The notes under the pieces: generated by a model
Database searches by the model: none
What the model was told of the DNA's origin: nothing
Seen by the model: the letters and a program-made list of their open reading frames with translations, nothing else
Position numbers and translations under genes: made by a program
Assembly (NCBI RefSeq): GCF_003003235.1
Contig: NZ_PVUE01000001.1
Coordinates: 1 to 64,000 of the forward strand
Direction: 5' to 3'
Length of the DNA stretch: 64,000 nt
Origin: Antricoccus suffuscus
Lineage (GTDB): Bacteria; Actinomycetota; Actinomycetes; Mycobacteriales; Antricoccaceae
Shown here: piece after piece, positions 8,009 through 17,316 of the stretch
How positions within the stretch are numbered: the stretch's first letter is position 1
Layout: every line of letters begins with the position of its first letter

Positions 8009-9292
8009 ATGGCGTACGAGTTCACCCAGCAGGGCAAGGATCTGCTCGAGCAGGTCAAGGCATACATGGACGAGTTCATCTACCCGAAGGTGGACGAATA
8101 CCACGCGGAGGCCGAGCGGCTGGGCCACAGTGGTTTCCCGGCGATCCTCGACGATATGAAGAAGGCCGCACGCGAACGTGGTCTGTGGAACTTGTTCATC
8201 CCGCACCTGAATCCCGGCGCGCCCGGCACGAAGCTGTCGAACGTCGACTACGCCCCGATCTCCGAGGAGCTCGGCAAGGTCGGTTTCGCCTCGCAGGCGC
8301 TCAACTGTGCAGCCCCGGACACCGGCAACATGGAAATCCTGAACATGTACGGCTCCGATCGGGTCAAGAAGGACTGGCTCGACCCGTTGCTGGAGGGCGA
8401 GATCCGCTCGGCATTCTCGATGACCGAGCCGGCGGTCGCGTCGTCTGATGCCACCAATATCGGTCTGCGGATCGAGCGTGATGGTGACGAGTACGTCCTC
8501 AATGGCACGAAGTGGTTCTCCTCCGGCGCGATGCGCGAGAACTGCCGAGTGCTCGTCGTGATGGGCAAGACTGACCCGTCCGCGTCGCGTCATCTGCAGC
8601 AGTCGATGATCGTCGTGCCCAAAGACACCCCTGGTATCTCGATCGGGCGCCAGCCGCACGTGTTCGGCTTCGACCACGGTGGCGGCCACCCGGAGATCCA
8701 CTACGAAAATGTTCGGGTCCCTGCCGAAAACCTGCTCGGCGAGCCGGGCAGCGGATTTGCGATCTCCCAGGCGCGTCTTGGTCCAGGACGCATCCACCAT
8801 TGCATGCGCTCGATCGGCGTTGCCGAGCGTGCGTTGGAGTTGATGGTGAAGCGTTCGTTGGAGCGCGAGACGTTCGGCACCAGCGTTGCGCAGAAAGGCA
8901 TCATCCAGGACTGGATCGCCGAGGCCCGCATCAATATCGACATGCATCGCGAGTACGTGTTGCGTACGGCGCACTTGATGGACACCGTGGGCAACAAGTC
9001 CGCGGCCGCCGAGATCTCAGGGATCAAGGTTGCTGTGCCGCGCATGGCGCTGAAGATCATCGATGACGCGATCCAGGTGTTTGGTGCCGCGGGCGTCACT
9101 CAGTTCGCGCCGCTGGCCGAGATGTATGCCAGCATGCGCACCCTGCGGATCGCCGACGGTCCGGACGAGGTTCACAAGATGACGATCGCCCGCCGCGAGA
9201 TCCTCAAGTACGACGGCACCTTCCGCATCAACCCGACAGTGGGCTCGCGCAAGAAGGAGTCCGGCGACGAAGTGCCAGTCATGCGCCCGTAA
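8009..9292 (+). CDS. Acyl-CoA dehydrogenase
   Basis: 427 aa FAD enzyme introducing a 2,3 double bond into an acyl-CoA. FAD and substrate motifs are seen in AFSMTEPAVASSDATNI (residues about 135-151) and in the C-terminal VFGAAGVTQFAPLAEMYASM and RTLRIADGPDEVHKMTIAR. The last segments are typical of the ACAD10/11 and bacterial FadE clade rather than short-chain enzymes. The ATG at 8009 follows AAGGAGA closely and begins at the family N-terminus. It stands alone on the plus strand with the GltB-like gene converging on it. Chain-length preference cannot be read from sequence. Confidence 0.92.
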   Translation: MAYEFTQQGKDLLEQVKAYMDEFIYPKVDEYHAEAERLGHSGFPAILDDMKKAARERGLWNLFIPHLNPGAPGTKLSNVDYAPISEELGKVGFASQALNCAAPDTGNMEILNMYGSDRVKKDWLDPLLEGEIRSAFSMTEPAVASSDATNIGLRIERDGDEYVLNGTKWFSSGAMRENCRVLVVMGKTDPSASRHLQQSMIVVPKDTPGISIGRQPHVFGFDHGGGHPEIHYENVRVPAENLLGEPGSGFAISQARLGPGRIHHCMRSIGVAERALELMVKRSLERETFGTSVAQKGIIQDWIAEARINIDMHREYVLRTAHLMDTVGNKSAAAEISGIKVAVPRMALKIIDDAIQVFGAAGVTQFAPLAEMYASMRTLRIADGPDEVHKMTIARREILKYDGTFRINPTVGSRKKESGDEVPVMRP

Positions 9293-9323
9293 CGCTTCAC
9301 CCACCGGCCTGTCTCGCGCAAAT

Positions 9324-10880
9324 CTAGTCGCTGTCTGGCCCCGACCCGCCCTGAGGTGCTTCCGCATGCATTAGTGCGGTGATCCGGGCGCGGTCGGCGT
9401 CGGACGGACGGCCCCACTCCGCGTCGTACCTGTAGATCTCTTGCAGTGGTACGCCGCTCTCCTGGCCGTCCATGATCTCGATGTCGTCGGTCGTGATGAG
9501 CGACGGATGCAGTACGCCGCAGGCCTCGGAGACTTTAATGAGGTCGCGGCGCAGCGTCTTGAGGTAGTTCGCGGCACGCACCGACTTCAGTGCCGGGTCG
9601 AGTCCGCGGGTCAGCCACGGATGTTGAGTGGCCACCCCGGTCGGACATCTGTCGGTGTGGCATTTTTGTGCCTGGATGCAGCCGATCGACAGCATCGCCT
9701 CGCGGGCGACGTTAACCATGTCGACACCGAGGGCAAACGCGACCAATGCATTTTCCGGTACGCCGAGCTTGCCCGACCCTATGAATGTGACCCGGTCCGT
9801 CAGTCCCGCCTGCGCAAAAAGCGTATATATACGGCTGAATCCTACTCGGAAGGGCAACGCGACACTGTCGCTAAAGGTAAGCGGTGCCGCGCCGGTTCCG
9901 CCCTCGCCGCCGTCGATCGTGATGAAGTCGACGCCGCGCTGGCCGTCGGCCATCCTCTCGACGAGTTCCTCCCAGAAGGCCGAATGCCCTACCGCAGACT
10001 TGATCCCGACCGGAAGTCCTGTCTCGGCCGCGATGTGTTCGACCCAGTCGAGCAGTTCGTCGACATTGCCGAACTCGGCATGCCGTGATGGGCTCGCGCA
10101 ATCCTCCCCTGCCGGGATGCCGCGGATGTCAGCGATCTGCGCGTTTACCTTGGCCCCGGGCAGCAGTCCACCTAACCCGGGTTTCGCGCCCTGGCTGAGC
10201 TTGATCTCGATCGCCTTGACCGGAGCGTCTTCCACGAGCCGCTTGAGTCGCGCCAGGTCGAACCGGCCGTGCTCGTCGCGGCAGCCGAAGTACGCCGTAC
10301 CGATCTGGAAAATGAGATCGCCGCCGTTGCGGTGGTACGGCGACAGCCCGCCCTCACCGGTGTTCTGCATACATCCAGCGAGTGCCGCGCCGCGGTTGAG
10401 AGCGGTGATCGCCTGAGGTGAAAGGGATCCGAAGCTCATTGCCGAAATGTTGACGAGCGAGGAGGGGCGGAAGGCCTTGGCGCGATTGCGTGGCCCGCCG
10501 AGGATCTTCGCCGATGGGACCGCGACGTCGTCGGCGGAATGCGGTCGGGACGGTGGTACGACGTCTGAGAATGTCCGGTGCTTGATGATCGGATAGCCCT
10601 GCAGATATTCGATATCGTTGTCGGTGCCAAATCCGAAGTAGTTGTTCTCCAGCTTCGCCGACGCGTAGATCCACCGTCGTTGGTCGCGGCTGAACGGGCG
10701 TTCCTCGTCATTGTTGGTGGTGATGTACTGGCGGAGCTCCGGGCCGATCGACTCCAGCAAGTAGCGGCCGTGGCCGACCACCGGATAGTTGCGCAGTAGC
10801 GCGTGTTTTCGCTGTACGAGGTCGCGTGCGGCGATCGCACCGGCGGCGGCGATGGGCAAAGCAAGAGTCCACTTCTTCAT
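9324..10880 (-). CDS. FMN-binding glutamate synthase-family protein (GltB-like, membrane-anchored)
   Basis: 518 aa, a stand-alone version of the FMN/3Fe-4S synthase domain of glutamate synthase. Motifs include SAMSFGSLSPQAITALNRGA, NTGEGGLSPYH, GAKPGLGGLLPG, TIDGGEGGTGAAPL and the cluster ligands in CIQAQKCHTDRCPTGVATQ. The amidotransferase domain is absent, so it cannot be a complete GltB. Residues 4-20 form a hydrophobic segment that could anchor it. Such proteins are widespread with unclear substrates, possibly amine or lipid oxidoreductases. It is transcribed toward the acyl-CoA dehydrogenase and away from acylphosphatase. Confidence 0.9.
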   Translation of the reverse strand: MKKWTLALPIAAAGAIAARDLVQRKHALLRNYPVVGHGRYLLESIGPELRQYITTNNDEERPFSRDQRRWIYASAKLENNYFGFGTDNDIEYLQGYPIIKHRTFSDVVPPSRPHSADDVAVPSAKILGGPRNRAKAFRPSSLVNISAMSFGSLSPQAITALNRGAALAGCMQNTGEGGLSPYHRNGGDLIFQIGTAYFGCRDEHGRFDLARLKRLVEDAPVKAIEIKLSQGAKPGLGGLLPGAKVNAQIADIRGIPAGEDCASPSRHAEFGNVDELLDWVEHIAAETGLPVGIKSAVGHSAFWEELVERMADGQRGVDFITIDGGEGGTGAAPLTFSDSVALPFRVGFSRIYTLFAQAGLTDRVTFIGSGKLGVPENALVAFALGVDMVNVAREAMLSIGCIQAQKCHTDRCPTGVATQHPWLTRGLDPALKSVRAANYLKTLRRDLIKVSEACGVLHPSLITTDDIEIMDGQESGVPLQEIYRYDAEWGRPSDADRARITALMHAEAPQGGSGPDSD

Positions 10881-10981
10881 GGCCCCAGTCCTACCAGCCC
10901 TTGTACGTCGGCGTACGCGTTGGCCATGATTAGGCGACGTAGTTCACGAAATGCGTAGTTCACGAAAAGAGTGCCAGCCCG

Positions 10982-11248
10982 ATGATTCGAAGACGCGTAA
11001 TCGTGACCGGCCGGGTCCAGGGTGTTTTCTACCGGGATACCTGCCGCCGGATGGCCGGCGAGTACGGCGTCAACGGCTGGGTGCGCAATAACGCGGACGG
11101 TGCGGTCGAGGCGGTTTTCGAAGGTGAGCGAGACGCGGTCGATGCGATGTGTCAGTGGTGCGCGAGCGGTCCGGCGTACGCCGACGTCCAGCATGTGGAG
11201 ATCGCCGAGGAACCGGTCGAGCACGAGACGCGGTTTGAAATCCGGTGA
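10982..11248 (+). CDS. acyP: Acylphosphatase
   Basis: 88 aa, the usual length. It hydrolyses carboxyl-phosphate bonds such as acetyl phosphate. The active-site loop [12 protein letters not shown] (residues 8-19) gives the substrate-binding arginine R18, and [17 protein letters not shown] gives the catalytic asparagine N36. Gly and Val positions of the ferredoxin-like fold are conserved. It is cytosolic. It lies between the GltB-like gene (divergent) and the Rv2466c-like gene (same strand, 52 bp downstream), and may be co-transcribed with the mycothiol-related genes that follow. Confidence 0.93.
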   Translation: MIRRRVIVTGRVQGVFYRDTCRRMAGEYGVNGWVRNNADGAVEAVFEGERDAVDAMCQWCASGPAYADVQHVEIAEEPVEHETRFEIR

Positions 11249-11300
11249 TCCACGCCGCCCAGAATGGACGGCCGGGCAAAGACGTGGGAACGTGTGCTTT

Positions 11301-12005
11301 ATGAGTACTCACATGCCGACCGAGGTCGACTTCCACTTCGACCCGATGTGCCCGTTTGCCTACCAGACTGCGGTCTGGATCAGGGACGTACGTCGCCAGA
11401 CGGGCTTAAAGATCAACTGGCACTTCTTCAGTCTCGAAGAGGTCAACCTCGCAGAGGGTAAGAAGCATCCGTGGGAACGTGACTGGTCGTATGGTTGGTC
11501 GCTCATGCGGATCGGCGTCGCGCTGCGCCGCACGGATCCGGAGCTACTCGACGCCTGGTATGCCCGTATCGGCAAGGATCTGCACGAGGACGCTGGTACG
11601 CCGCACGCCCCGGACCGCGCCCGCGAACTCCTCGCCGAGATCGGCGCCCCAACCGCGATCTTCGACGATGCGCTTGCCGACCCGACCACGCATGACGAGA
11701 TCAAGGCCGATCATCAAAGGGTTATTGACGCTGGCGGGTTCGGCGTACCGACGTTGTTCTTCGCCGACGGTCAGGCCCTATTCGGCCCGGTGCTCGTGGA
11801 TCCTCCTCGCGACGATGCTGCCCTGCGGCTATGGGATCTCACGACCGGCATGCTCGAGTTTCCCCACGTGTATGAGCTCCAACGTCCCAAGGGTCCAGCG
11901 GACAGGGATCGGATCAGCGACGTACTTCAGCCCTATATCAAGGGTCGTGACTGGATCAGCATCAATCGTGGCAAGGTCGTCGAACTCGAGGAGAAACCCG
12001 CATGA
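11301..12005 (+). CDS. DsbA-fold, Rv2466c-like mycothiol-dependent nitroreductase family protein
   Basis: 234 aa thioredoxin-fold protein of the DsbA/2-hydroxychromene-carboxylate isomerase group. The N-terminal [13 protein letters not shown], the cis-proline region [23 protein letters not shown] and the end [11 protein letters not shown] match the mycobacterial Rv2466c family. In that family the active site is CPWC; here it is CPFA (C17), so the second cysteine is missing and only a monothiol mechanism is possible. Its stop overlaps the next start (ATGA), coupling it to the mycothiol-dependent DinB-like gene. The pathway link to mycothiol is inferred from family and neighbours. Confidence 0.8.
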   Translation: MSTHMPTEVDFHFDPMCPFAYQTAVWIRDVRRQTGLKINWHFFSLEEVNLAEGKKHPWERDWSYGWSLMRIGVALRRTDPELLDAWYARIGKDLHEDAGTPHAPDRARELLAEIGAPTAIFDDALADPTTHDEIKADHQRVIDAGGFGVPTLFFADGQALFGPVLVDPPRDDAALRLWDLTTGMLEFPHVYELQRPKGPADRDRISDVLQPYIKGRDWISINRGKVVELEEKPA

Positions 12006-12823
12006 GCTTGGATCCCACACTCGCCAAAGACCGCGTGCTGTCGGCATATTTCGAGGAGTACGCCGCACTGACGGACCTCTTCGCCGGGCTAAACGCCGCG
12101 GATTGGAAACGTCCGAGCCCATTGCCAGGGTGGGATGTTCAAGCAGTCGCGTCCCACATCATGGGCACCGAGCTAATGCTTCTAGGCGAAAAGTCCTCTG
12201 TTAAAGAGATTTCGGCGGAGCGGCCGCATATTCACAACGAGATCGGTGCCCGCAACGAGCTTTGGGTGGAGAGTTTCAAAGGCGACTCCGGCGAGCAGAT
12301 GTGCGCGCGGTGGGCCGATATCGTCGATCGGCGTACGGCCGTGATGAGCGCGATGACTGACGAGGAATGGCACCGCCCGTCATGGACTCCAGCCGGGGAG
12401 GGTACTTACAGCCGGTTTATGCGGATCCGGGTCTACGACTGTTGGCTGCACGAGTGCGACATCCGCGACGCGCTCGGCGTACTGGCCGTCGAATACGGCG
12501 CGCCGATGAACGTTGCGCTCGACGAGATCGCGACCGGCCTCGGCTACATCGTCGGTAGGAAAGCGAAGGCGCCGGACGGGAGTTCGGTGACGATCTCACT
12601 CGGTGACCCGGTGGAGCGGGTCTTCCATGTGAAGGTCGACGGTCGGGCCGCGGTCGTCGACGAACTCCCCGACCCGAAGACGACACTACGGATGCCGGTG
12701 GGGACGTTTGCTCGACTGACCGGTGGACGCGGCGACGTCGACCCGCTGTTGGCCGACGTACAGGTCGACGGCGATCACGACCTGGGCATGCAGATCGCCC
12801 GCAACATGGCCTTCACCGTCTAG
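12002..12823 (+). CDS. Maleylpyruvate isomerase-family mycothiol-dependent enzyme (DinB-like)
   Basis: 273 aa. The N-terminal DinB/MDMPI four-helix domain has the metal-binding His at H52 ([11 protein letters not shown]) and [13 protein letters not shown] around residues 147-159, carrying the second metal-binding cluster. The C-terminal 90 residues are an SCP2-like sterol-carrier fold ending in [16 protein letters not shown]. Members use mycothiol as thiol cofactor in isomerisation or transfer reactions; the substrate here is unknown. It overlaps the DsbA-fold gene and precedes mshB by 2 bp, so three consecutive genes concern mycothiol chemistry. Confidence 0.88.
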   Translation: MSLDPTLAKDRVLSAYFEEYAALTDLFAGLNAADWKRPSPLPGWDVQAVASHIMGTELMLLGEKSSVKEISAERPHIHNEIGARNELWVESFKGDSGEQMCARWADIVDRRTAVMSAMTDEEWHRPSWTPAGEGTYSRFMRIRVYDCWLHECDIRDALGVLAVEYGAPMNVALDEIATGLGYIVGRKAKAPDGSSVTISLGDPVERVFHVKVDGRAAVVDELPDPKTTLRMPVGTFARLTGGRGDVDPLLADVQVDGDHDLGMQIARNMAFTV

Positions 12824-12825
12824 GC

Positions 12826-13725
12826 GTGGCCGAGAAGGACAGCGCGCCGACCGCGAACCGGCGCTTGATCTCTATACACGCCCATCCTGACGACGAGTCG
12901 CTCAACAACGGCATCACGCTGCCGAAGTACGCCGCAGAAGGTGCGCACACCACGCTCGTCACCTGCACCCTCGGCGAGGAGGGCGAGATCGTCGTACCGG
13001 ATCTCGAGTTGCTGTCGGTTCACCACGCGGACCAGCTCGGTGGCTATCGCACTGGCGAGCTAGCGAAGGCCTGCACGGCGCTCGGCGTGACCGAGCACCA
13101 TTACCTGGGCGGCATCGGACGTTATCGCGACAGCGGCATGATGGGTGAGCCGACCAACAGCGATCCGAGATCCTTCTGGCAGGCCAACCTCGACGAGGCG
13201 GCGTCGTACCTCGTGCCGATCATCCGCCGCAACCGCCCGCAGGTCATGTTGGCCTACAACGACTTCGGCGGCTACGGCCATCCCGACCACATCAAGGCGC
13301 ACCGGGTGGCGCTGCGCGCGCGTGAACTGGCCGCGGATTCGGCGTACCGGCGCGAGATGGGTACGCCGTGGCAGATCGCGAAGGTCTATTTCGCGGGGCT
13401 TCCGCGCACTGTGCTCGCCGAGCGGATCGCGGTGCTCGCGAAGGCCGGCGTACCGGATGCCTTTGGTGTCAGCGATGCGGGCGATGCGCCGTTCGCGGTC
13501 GACGACAAACGCATCACCACAGTGATGGAGGGCGTGGAGTACGTCGATGCGCGACTTGCAGCGATGCGCGCACACCGCTCGCAGTTGCCGGCCGATGAGC
13601 CGGAGTTTCTGCTGTACGACGTACTCGGTCCCCAGGCAATCGATCGCGACTACTTCGAGTTGGCGATCGGCGTGCCCGGCGGCGCAGATCGGCCGGAATC
13701 CGACCTTTTTGCGGGTCTCGACTAG
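12826..13725 (+). CDS. mshB: MshB-type mycothiol deacetylase (PIG-L/LmbE family)
   Basis: 299 aa zinc deacetylase. The zinc motif AHPDDE is at residues 19-24 and a second metal site lies in FGGYGHPDHIKAH near residue 150. GEEGEIVVPDLE and GIGRYRDSGMMG match MshB rather than the mycothiol-conjugate amidase Mca. It removes acetate from GlcNAc-Ins in the second step of mycothiol synthesis, in the cytosol. The GTG at 12826 follows the upstream stop by two bases. It converges on mshA, which makes GlcNAc-Ins-phosphate. Confusion with Mca remains possible, but the neighbourhood favours MshB. Confidence 0.88.
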   Translation: MAEKDSAPTANRRLISIHAHPDDESLNNGITLPKYAAEGAHTTLVTCTLGEEGEIVVPDLELLSVHHADQLGGYRTGELAKACTALGVTEHHYLGGIGRYRDSGMMGEPTNSDPRSFWQANLDEAASYLVPIIRRNRPQVMLAYNDFGGYGHPDHIKAHRVALRARELAADSAYRREMGTPWQIAKVYFAGLPRTVLAERIAVLAKAGVPDAFGVSDAGDAPFAVDDKRITTVMEGVEYVDARLAAMRAHRSQLPADEPEFLLYDVLGPQAIDRDYFELAIGVPGGADRPESDLFAGLD

Positions 13726-13735
13726 CCTCAATCGG

Positions 13736-14995
13736 CTAGAGTCGCCGCAAACCTACGGCGGCGCAGTACGCCTCGATCATCGCTGATGCCGTGTTGTCCC
13801 AGCTAAAACCGGCGGCGTGCCCGGCGGCGGCGCGTTCCATCTGTAGCCGGCGCGGTTGATCGTCGAGCACCGAACCGATTGCCGCAGCCCAGTCCTCGGG
13901 CGCGTGCCCGTCGACCAGTACGCCGGTCCGCTCCCGCAGCACGGCGTGCCGCAGGCCGCCGACGTCGGTCGCCACGACCGCGCGACCACACGCCTGTGCC
14001 TCCATCGCAACCAGTCCGAACGACTCGTTGTATGACGGTACGGCGACCAGATCGCTTGCGCAGTACCAGGACTGCAGCTCATCGCGTGGCACGTGCCGCG
14101 CAAACGTCACGACGTCCGGACGATCAGGTACGCCGGACAGCCCGAGTTCGCGTGCAAGTTCGGGTAGCGTCGCGGCCCACTGCGGTTGAGGACCGCTGGG
14201 GCTGCCCAGGATCAGCACTTTCAGTGGTCGTGTCGGGTCTGCTCTGAGCAGCTCGGCCGTGGCACGGATGAGCACGTCGGGAGCCTTGAGCGGCTGGACT
14301 CGCCCGACGAACAACACGATCTGGGCGTCCGGGTCGAGTTCAAGACGCTCACGAGACGCCGGCCGATTGCACGGATGAAACACGTGGAGATCGACGCCGG
14401 GATGCACAATCGCGATCTGGCTGGGCGCGGCGTGATAGTGCCTGCGCAGTTCGCGCGCCTCCTCTGGTGTGTTTGCGGTCAAGACGCTCGCGGCCGCGAC
14501 TATCGCCTTTTCAGCGTCCTCGCGCTCATCGGTCTCGGGCCGATGACCGTCGGCGCGGGTCGCGTTTTTGACGGCGGCCATCGTGTGCATGGTGTGCACG
14601 AGAGGGAGTTCAGTGCTCGCTAGCTCCAACCCGACAGCGCCAGACAGCCAATAGTGCGAGTGGATCAGGTCGTAGTCGCGCATTCGGCCGGCAATTGCGT
14701 TCGCGAATCGGCCGACGAGCCGCGGCATGGCTTCCTTCTCGATCGACTCGGGCGGCCCGGCATCGACGTGGATCACGCGCACACCCTCGGCCATGTCGAC
14801 GATTTCCGGTGTCGTGTCGTCCCTGCGGCGGGTGAAGATGTCGACCTCGATACCCCGTGACCCAAGGCGCTCGGAGACCTCGCGCACGAAGACGTTCAGC
14901 CCGCCGGCGTCGCCTGCGCCCGGCATCTCCAAGGGAGATGTGTGCATGGCGAGCATCGCAACCCGGCTCGGGAATCGACCTTCGTATGCTGTCAC
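13736..14995 (-). CDS. mshA: D-inositol-3-phosphate glycosyltransferase MshA
   Basis: 419 aa GT-B (GT4) enzyme starting mycothiol synthesis by joining UDP-GlcNAc and inositol 3-phosphate. Markers are RVAMLAMHTSPLEMPG and GDAGGLNVFVREVSERLG at the N-terminus, LIHSHYWLSGAVG, HTMHTMAAVKN, and the donor-binding ESFGLVAMEAQACG with its E-x7-E pattern. The frame is open to 15127, but homology begins at VTAYEGRFPSRVA, so the GTG at 14995 is chosen. It is convergent with mshB (10-bp gap), an unusual layout as msh genes are often scattered. Confidence 0.92.
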   Translation of the reverse strand: MTAYEGRFPSRVAMLAMHTSPLEMPGAGDAGGLNVFVREVSERLGSRGIEVDIFTRRRDDTTPEIVDMAEGVRVIHVDAGPPESIEKEAMPRLVGRFANAIAGRMRDYDLIHSHYWLSGAVGLELASTELPLVHTMHTMAAVKNATRADGHRPETDEREDAEKAIVAAASVLTANTPEEARELRRHYHAAPSQIAIVHPGVDLHVFHPCNRPASRERLELDPDAQIVLFVGRVQPLKAPDVLIRATAELLRADPTRPLKVLILGSPSGPQPQWAATLPELARELGLSGVPDRPDVVTFARHVPRDELQSWYCASDLVAVPSYNESFGLVAMEAQACGRAVVATDVGGLRHAVLRERTGVLVDGHAPEDWAAAIGSVLDDQPRRLQMERAAAGHAAGFSWDNTASAMIEAYCAAVGLRRL

Positions 14996-15115
14996 GTGTC
15001 CATCATTCCCTGACCGGTCGGCGTACCTCGAATAAGGTCGTCGGTTTCGTGCGCGATTGCGACCGGTTCGTACGACGTCATTCGATTGGGCTGGGGAGCC
15101 TGGCAGAATCTGGGC

Positions 15116-15619
15116 ATGGCAGCACACCCGCGAGAGTTGTTATTGATGCGGCACGCGAAGTCCGGCTACCCCGACGGTGTCGACGATTTCGACCGACCGC
15201 TGTCCGAGCGTGGCCGACGGGAAGGGCCGCTGGCCGGCGAGTGGATTAGGGGTCAAGTCGGCGAGGTTGACGCGGTGCTGTGCTCCGGTGCGGCGCGCAC
15301 CCGCGAGACTCTGCAGGTTGCTGGAATCGACGCGCCAACGACGTACGCCGACGAGATCTATGAAGCGACCGCGGGCGAGATCCTCGCGCAGATTGCCCAG
15401 ACTGCGGGCGACGTACGACGCTTGCTGGTGGTTGGTCATGCGCCGGGAATCCCGTCGACAGTCGCCGCGCTGGCAACCGACGACAGCGACGCCGAGGCGC
15501 TGCGAGCGGTGCGCGCCAAGTTTCCGACGTCCGCGATCGCCGTACTCGAGTTCGACGGAGGCTGGCCTGATCTGGCAGCGGTGGGCGCGAGGTTGACCTA
15601 CTTCGAGGTGCCGCGGTGA
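15116..15619 (+). CDS. SixA-like histidine phosphatase
   Basis: 167 aa branch of the histidine phosphatase superfamily. The catalytic RHAKSGYP motif is near residues 11-18, CSGAARTRETLQ carries the second arginine, and LLVVGHAPGIPSTVA the second histidine. SixA removes phosphate from phosphohistidine; the substrate of actinobacterial members is unknown. The ATG at 15116 is preferred over 15086, which would add ten residues without homology. It is divergent from mshA with a 120-bp gap. Confidence 0.88.
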   Translation: MAAHPRELLLMRHAKSGYPDGVDDFDRPLSERGRREGPLAGEWIRGQVGEVDAVLCSGAARTRETLQVAGIDAPTTYADEIYEATAGEILAQIAQTAGDVRRLLVVGHAPGIPSTVAALATDDSDAEALRAVRAKFPTSAIAVLEFDGGWPDLAAVGARLTYFEVPR

Positions 15620-15773
15620 GGAACGCCGTCATTTTCCTGCAGTTGCCGCGCGGCTCCGCCGCTAAAGTGACCAATTCCGTCCCGGTGCGTGCTTAAGACT
15701 CGCGTTGCTGGGTACGGGTTGAGATGCGACCGGCGGATTGCCCGCCGGCTGAACATTGACCTTGGGAGTCGTG

Positions 15774-16076
15774 ATGATGGGAAAGGTTCTGGTAGCCGGT
15801 GCTGCGGCCGCCGGCTACGTGCTTGGTTCGCGTGCCGGACGGGCTCGCTACGAGCAGATCGTGTCAACAGCGCGCAAGGTACGACGTGACCCGCGTGTGA
15901 AGGAAGCGACACACGTCGCTCGCGGTGTCGCCCAAGATGCGGCGATCCAGGCGGAAAAGAAGCTTGCCGAAGCCGTCGACGTCGCCCGCGAGAAGGCGCC
16001 CGAGGTGCAGGAGAAGCTGGCTGACGCGGCCAAGAAGACCCTCGGCCATGGGGACGGTTCCGGCGCGCATGGCTGA
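15774..16076 (+). CDS. Small YtxH-like membrane-associated protein
   Basis: 100 aa. A short hydrophobic start (GKVLVAGAAAAGYVLGSRAG) is followed by a long charged helix (residues 25-95) rich in A, E, K and R, as in YtxH/DUF883-type stress proteins and common before BrkB-family genes in actinobacteria. The ATG at 15774 follows GGGAG. Its stop overlaps the BrkB start by 8 bases, so the two are coupled. The molecular role is unknown. Confidence 0.75.
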   Translation: MMGKVLVAGAAAAGYVLGSRAGRARYEQIVSTARKVRRDPRVKEATHVARGVAQDAAIQAEKKLAEAVDVAREKAPEVQEKLADAAKKTLGHGDGSGAHG

Positions 16077-17133
16077 CCAAACGGTGACCGGTACAGCAGA
16101 CACCCGTGCCGCTGAAGGCCATGGACCGAAGCCGCAATCACCGACGGACATCACCAAACCGTCCTGGAAGTTTGTGCTGCGCAAGACGATCCGTGAGTAC
16201 ATCAAAGACGGTTGCATGGATCTTGCCGCCGGCCTGACCTATCGGTCCGTGCTGGCGATCTTTCCCGCGCTCTTAGCTACGTTGTCTTTGCTGGGCATCT
16301 TTGGTCAGGGCCAGAAGACGGTCGACACACTCATGGGCATCCTGTCCGATCTTGGCGCGTCGGGGACGGCCGACACGATCGAGCCGGTGCTGAGCTCCCT
16401 GGTGAAAGGGCCCGGTGCCGGGCTGGCGCTGATCATCGGTCTTGTAGTCGCGTTGTGGTCGGCGTCGGGCTATGTGGCCGCCTTCGGTCGCGCGATGAAC
16501 ACCATTTACGGCATTCGTGAGGGGCGACCGATCTGGAAGCTGCGGCCGGCGATGATGGTCGTGACAATTTTCGTGGTCGTGCTGTGTGCCGCCGTCGCGA
16601 TTGCGTTGATCGTCAGCGGGCCGGCCGCGAGGGCCATCGGTAATGCACTCGGGCTCGGGTCGACGGCGGTGATGGTCTGGAACATCGCCAAATGGCCGGT
16701 GATCTTGCTGGTCGTCGTACTAATCGTTGCGATCCTCTATTACACGACACCAAACCTGAAGCAGCCGAAGTTCAAGTGGGTCAGCATCGGCGCATTTGTC
16801 GCGATCATCGTCTGGGTGCTCGCATCGGCCGGATTCGCCTTCTACGTCACCAACTTCGGCAACTACAACAAGACCTACGGCTCGCTCGGTGGCGTGATTG
16901 TCTTCCTCCTCTGGCTCTGGATCACCAACCTCGTGTTGCTGTTCGGTGCCGAGCTCGATGCCGAGATCGAACGTGGCCGCGAGTTGCAAGCGGGGTTGGC
17001 CGCTGAGAAGCGGTTGCGCTTGCCGTTGCGCGATACCCGCACGATCGAGAAGGCCGAAAAGCAGGAAGCGGAGGACCTCGCTCGCGCCCGCGCCCTGCGT
17101 GGGAGCGCCGGCGAGACCGACGAACCTCACTAA
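16069..17133 (+). CDS. YihY/BrkB family inner membrane protein
   Basis: 354 aa with six predicted membrane segments between about residues 65 and 305. Family marks are AAGLTYRSVLAIFPALLATL, GYVAAFGRAMNTIYGIREG near residue 140, and FKWVSIGAFVAIIVWVLAS. The charged C-terminal tail (EIERGRELQAG and beyond) is cytosolic. The family was once annotated as tRNA-processing RNase BN or serum-resistance BrkB; its true function is unsettled, possibly transport. It is coupled to the preceding YtxH-like gene. Confidence 0.9.
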   Translation: MADQTVTGTADTRAAEGHGPKPQSPTDITKPSWKFVLRKTIREYIKDGCMDLAAGLTYRSVLAIFPALLATLSLLGIFGQGQKTVDTLMGILSDLGASGTADTIEPVLSSLVKGPGAGLALIIGLVVALWSASGYVAAFGRAMNTIYGIREGRPIWKLRPAMMVVTIFVVVLCAAVAIALIVSGPAARAIGNALGLGSTAVMVWNIAKWPVILLVVVLIVAILYYTTPNLKQPKFKWVSIGAFVAIIVWVLASAGFAFYVTNFGNYNKTYGSLGGVIVFLLWLWITNLVLLFGAELDAEIERGRELQAGLAAEKRLRLPLRDTRTIEKAEKQEAEDLARARALRGSAGETDEPH

Positions 17134-17214
17134 CCGGCCCCATCACAAGATCCGCCACTGCCGCGCGGTGCGCACAGTCGGCACCGCCCTGCTTGTCACG
17201 CCAGACTCCCGCTA

Positions 17215-17240
17215 GTCACGCCAAATAAGGCAGCACAAGG
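17215..17240. repeat. 26-bp direct repeat, copy 1
   Basis: It begins GTCACGCCAAATAAGGCAGC and is identical over all 26 bases to 18191-18216, in the same orientation. The first nine bases also occur at about 17195. The two full copies lie 976 bp apart and bracket the HTH/Clp_N gene pair with its promoter and terminator. Possible meanings are a cassette boundary, a recombination scar or a paired regulatory site. Confidence 0.85.
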
Positions 17241-17264
17241 AGGAGTCCGGCGCGACAAGGGACC

Positions 17265-17313
17265 GCCCTGTCAACCATGGTTGACAGGGCTGCGGTTGTC
17301 AATGTAGGTTGAC
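17265..17313 (+). promoter_or_regulatory. Promoter with 26-bp perfect palindrome and second operator copy
   Basis: 17265-17290 is a perfect palindrome centred on CCATGG with half-site TGTCAAC. A second, less perfect copy, TGTCAATGTAGGTTGAC, lies at 17298-17314. A -35-like TTGACA (17281-17286) and a -10-like TAGGTT (17305-17310) overlap the sites, so a bound protein would block RNA polymerase. The start point would fall near 17317, the A of the ATG, suggesting a leaderless mRNA. The neighbouring HTH protein is the obvious candidate to bind. Sites are seen; regulation is inferred. Confidence 0.7.
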
Positions 17314-17316
17314 GGC

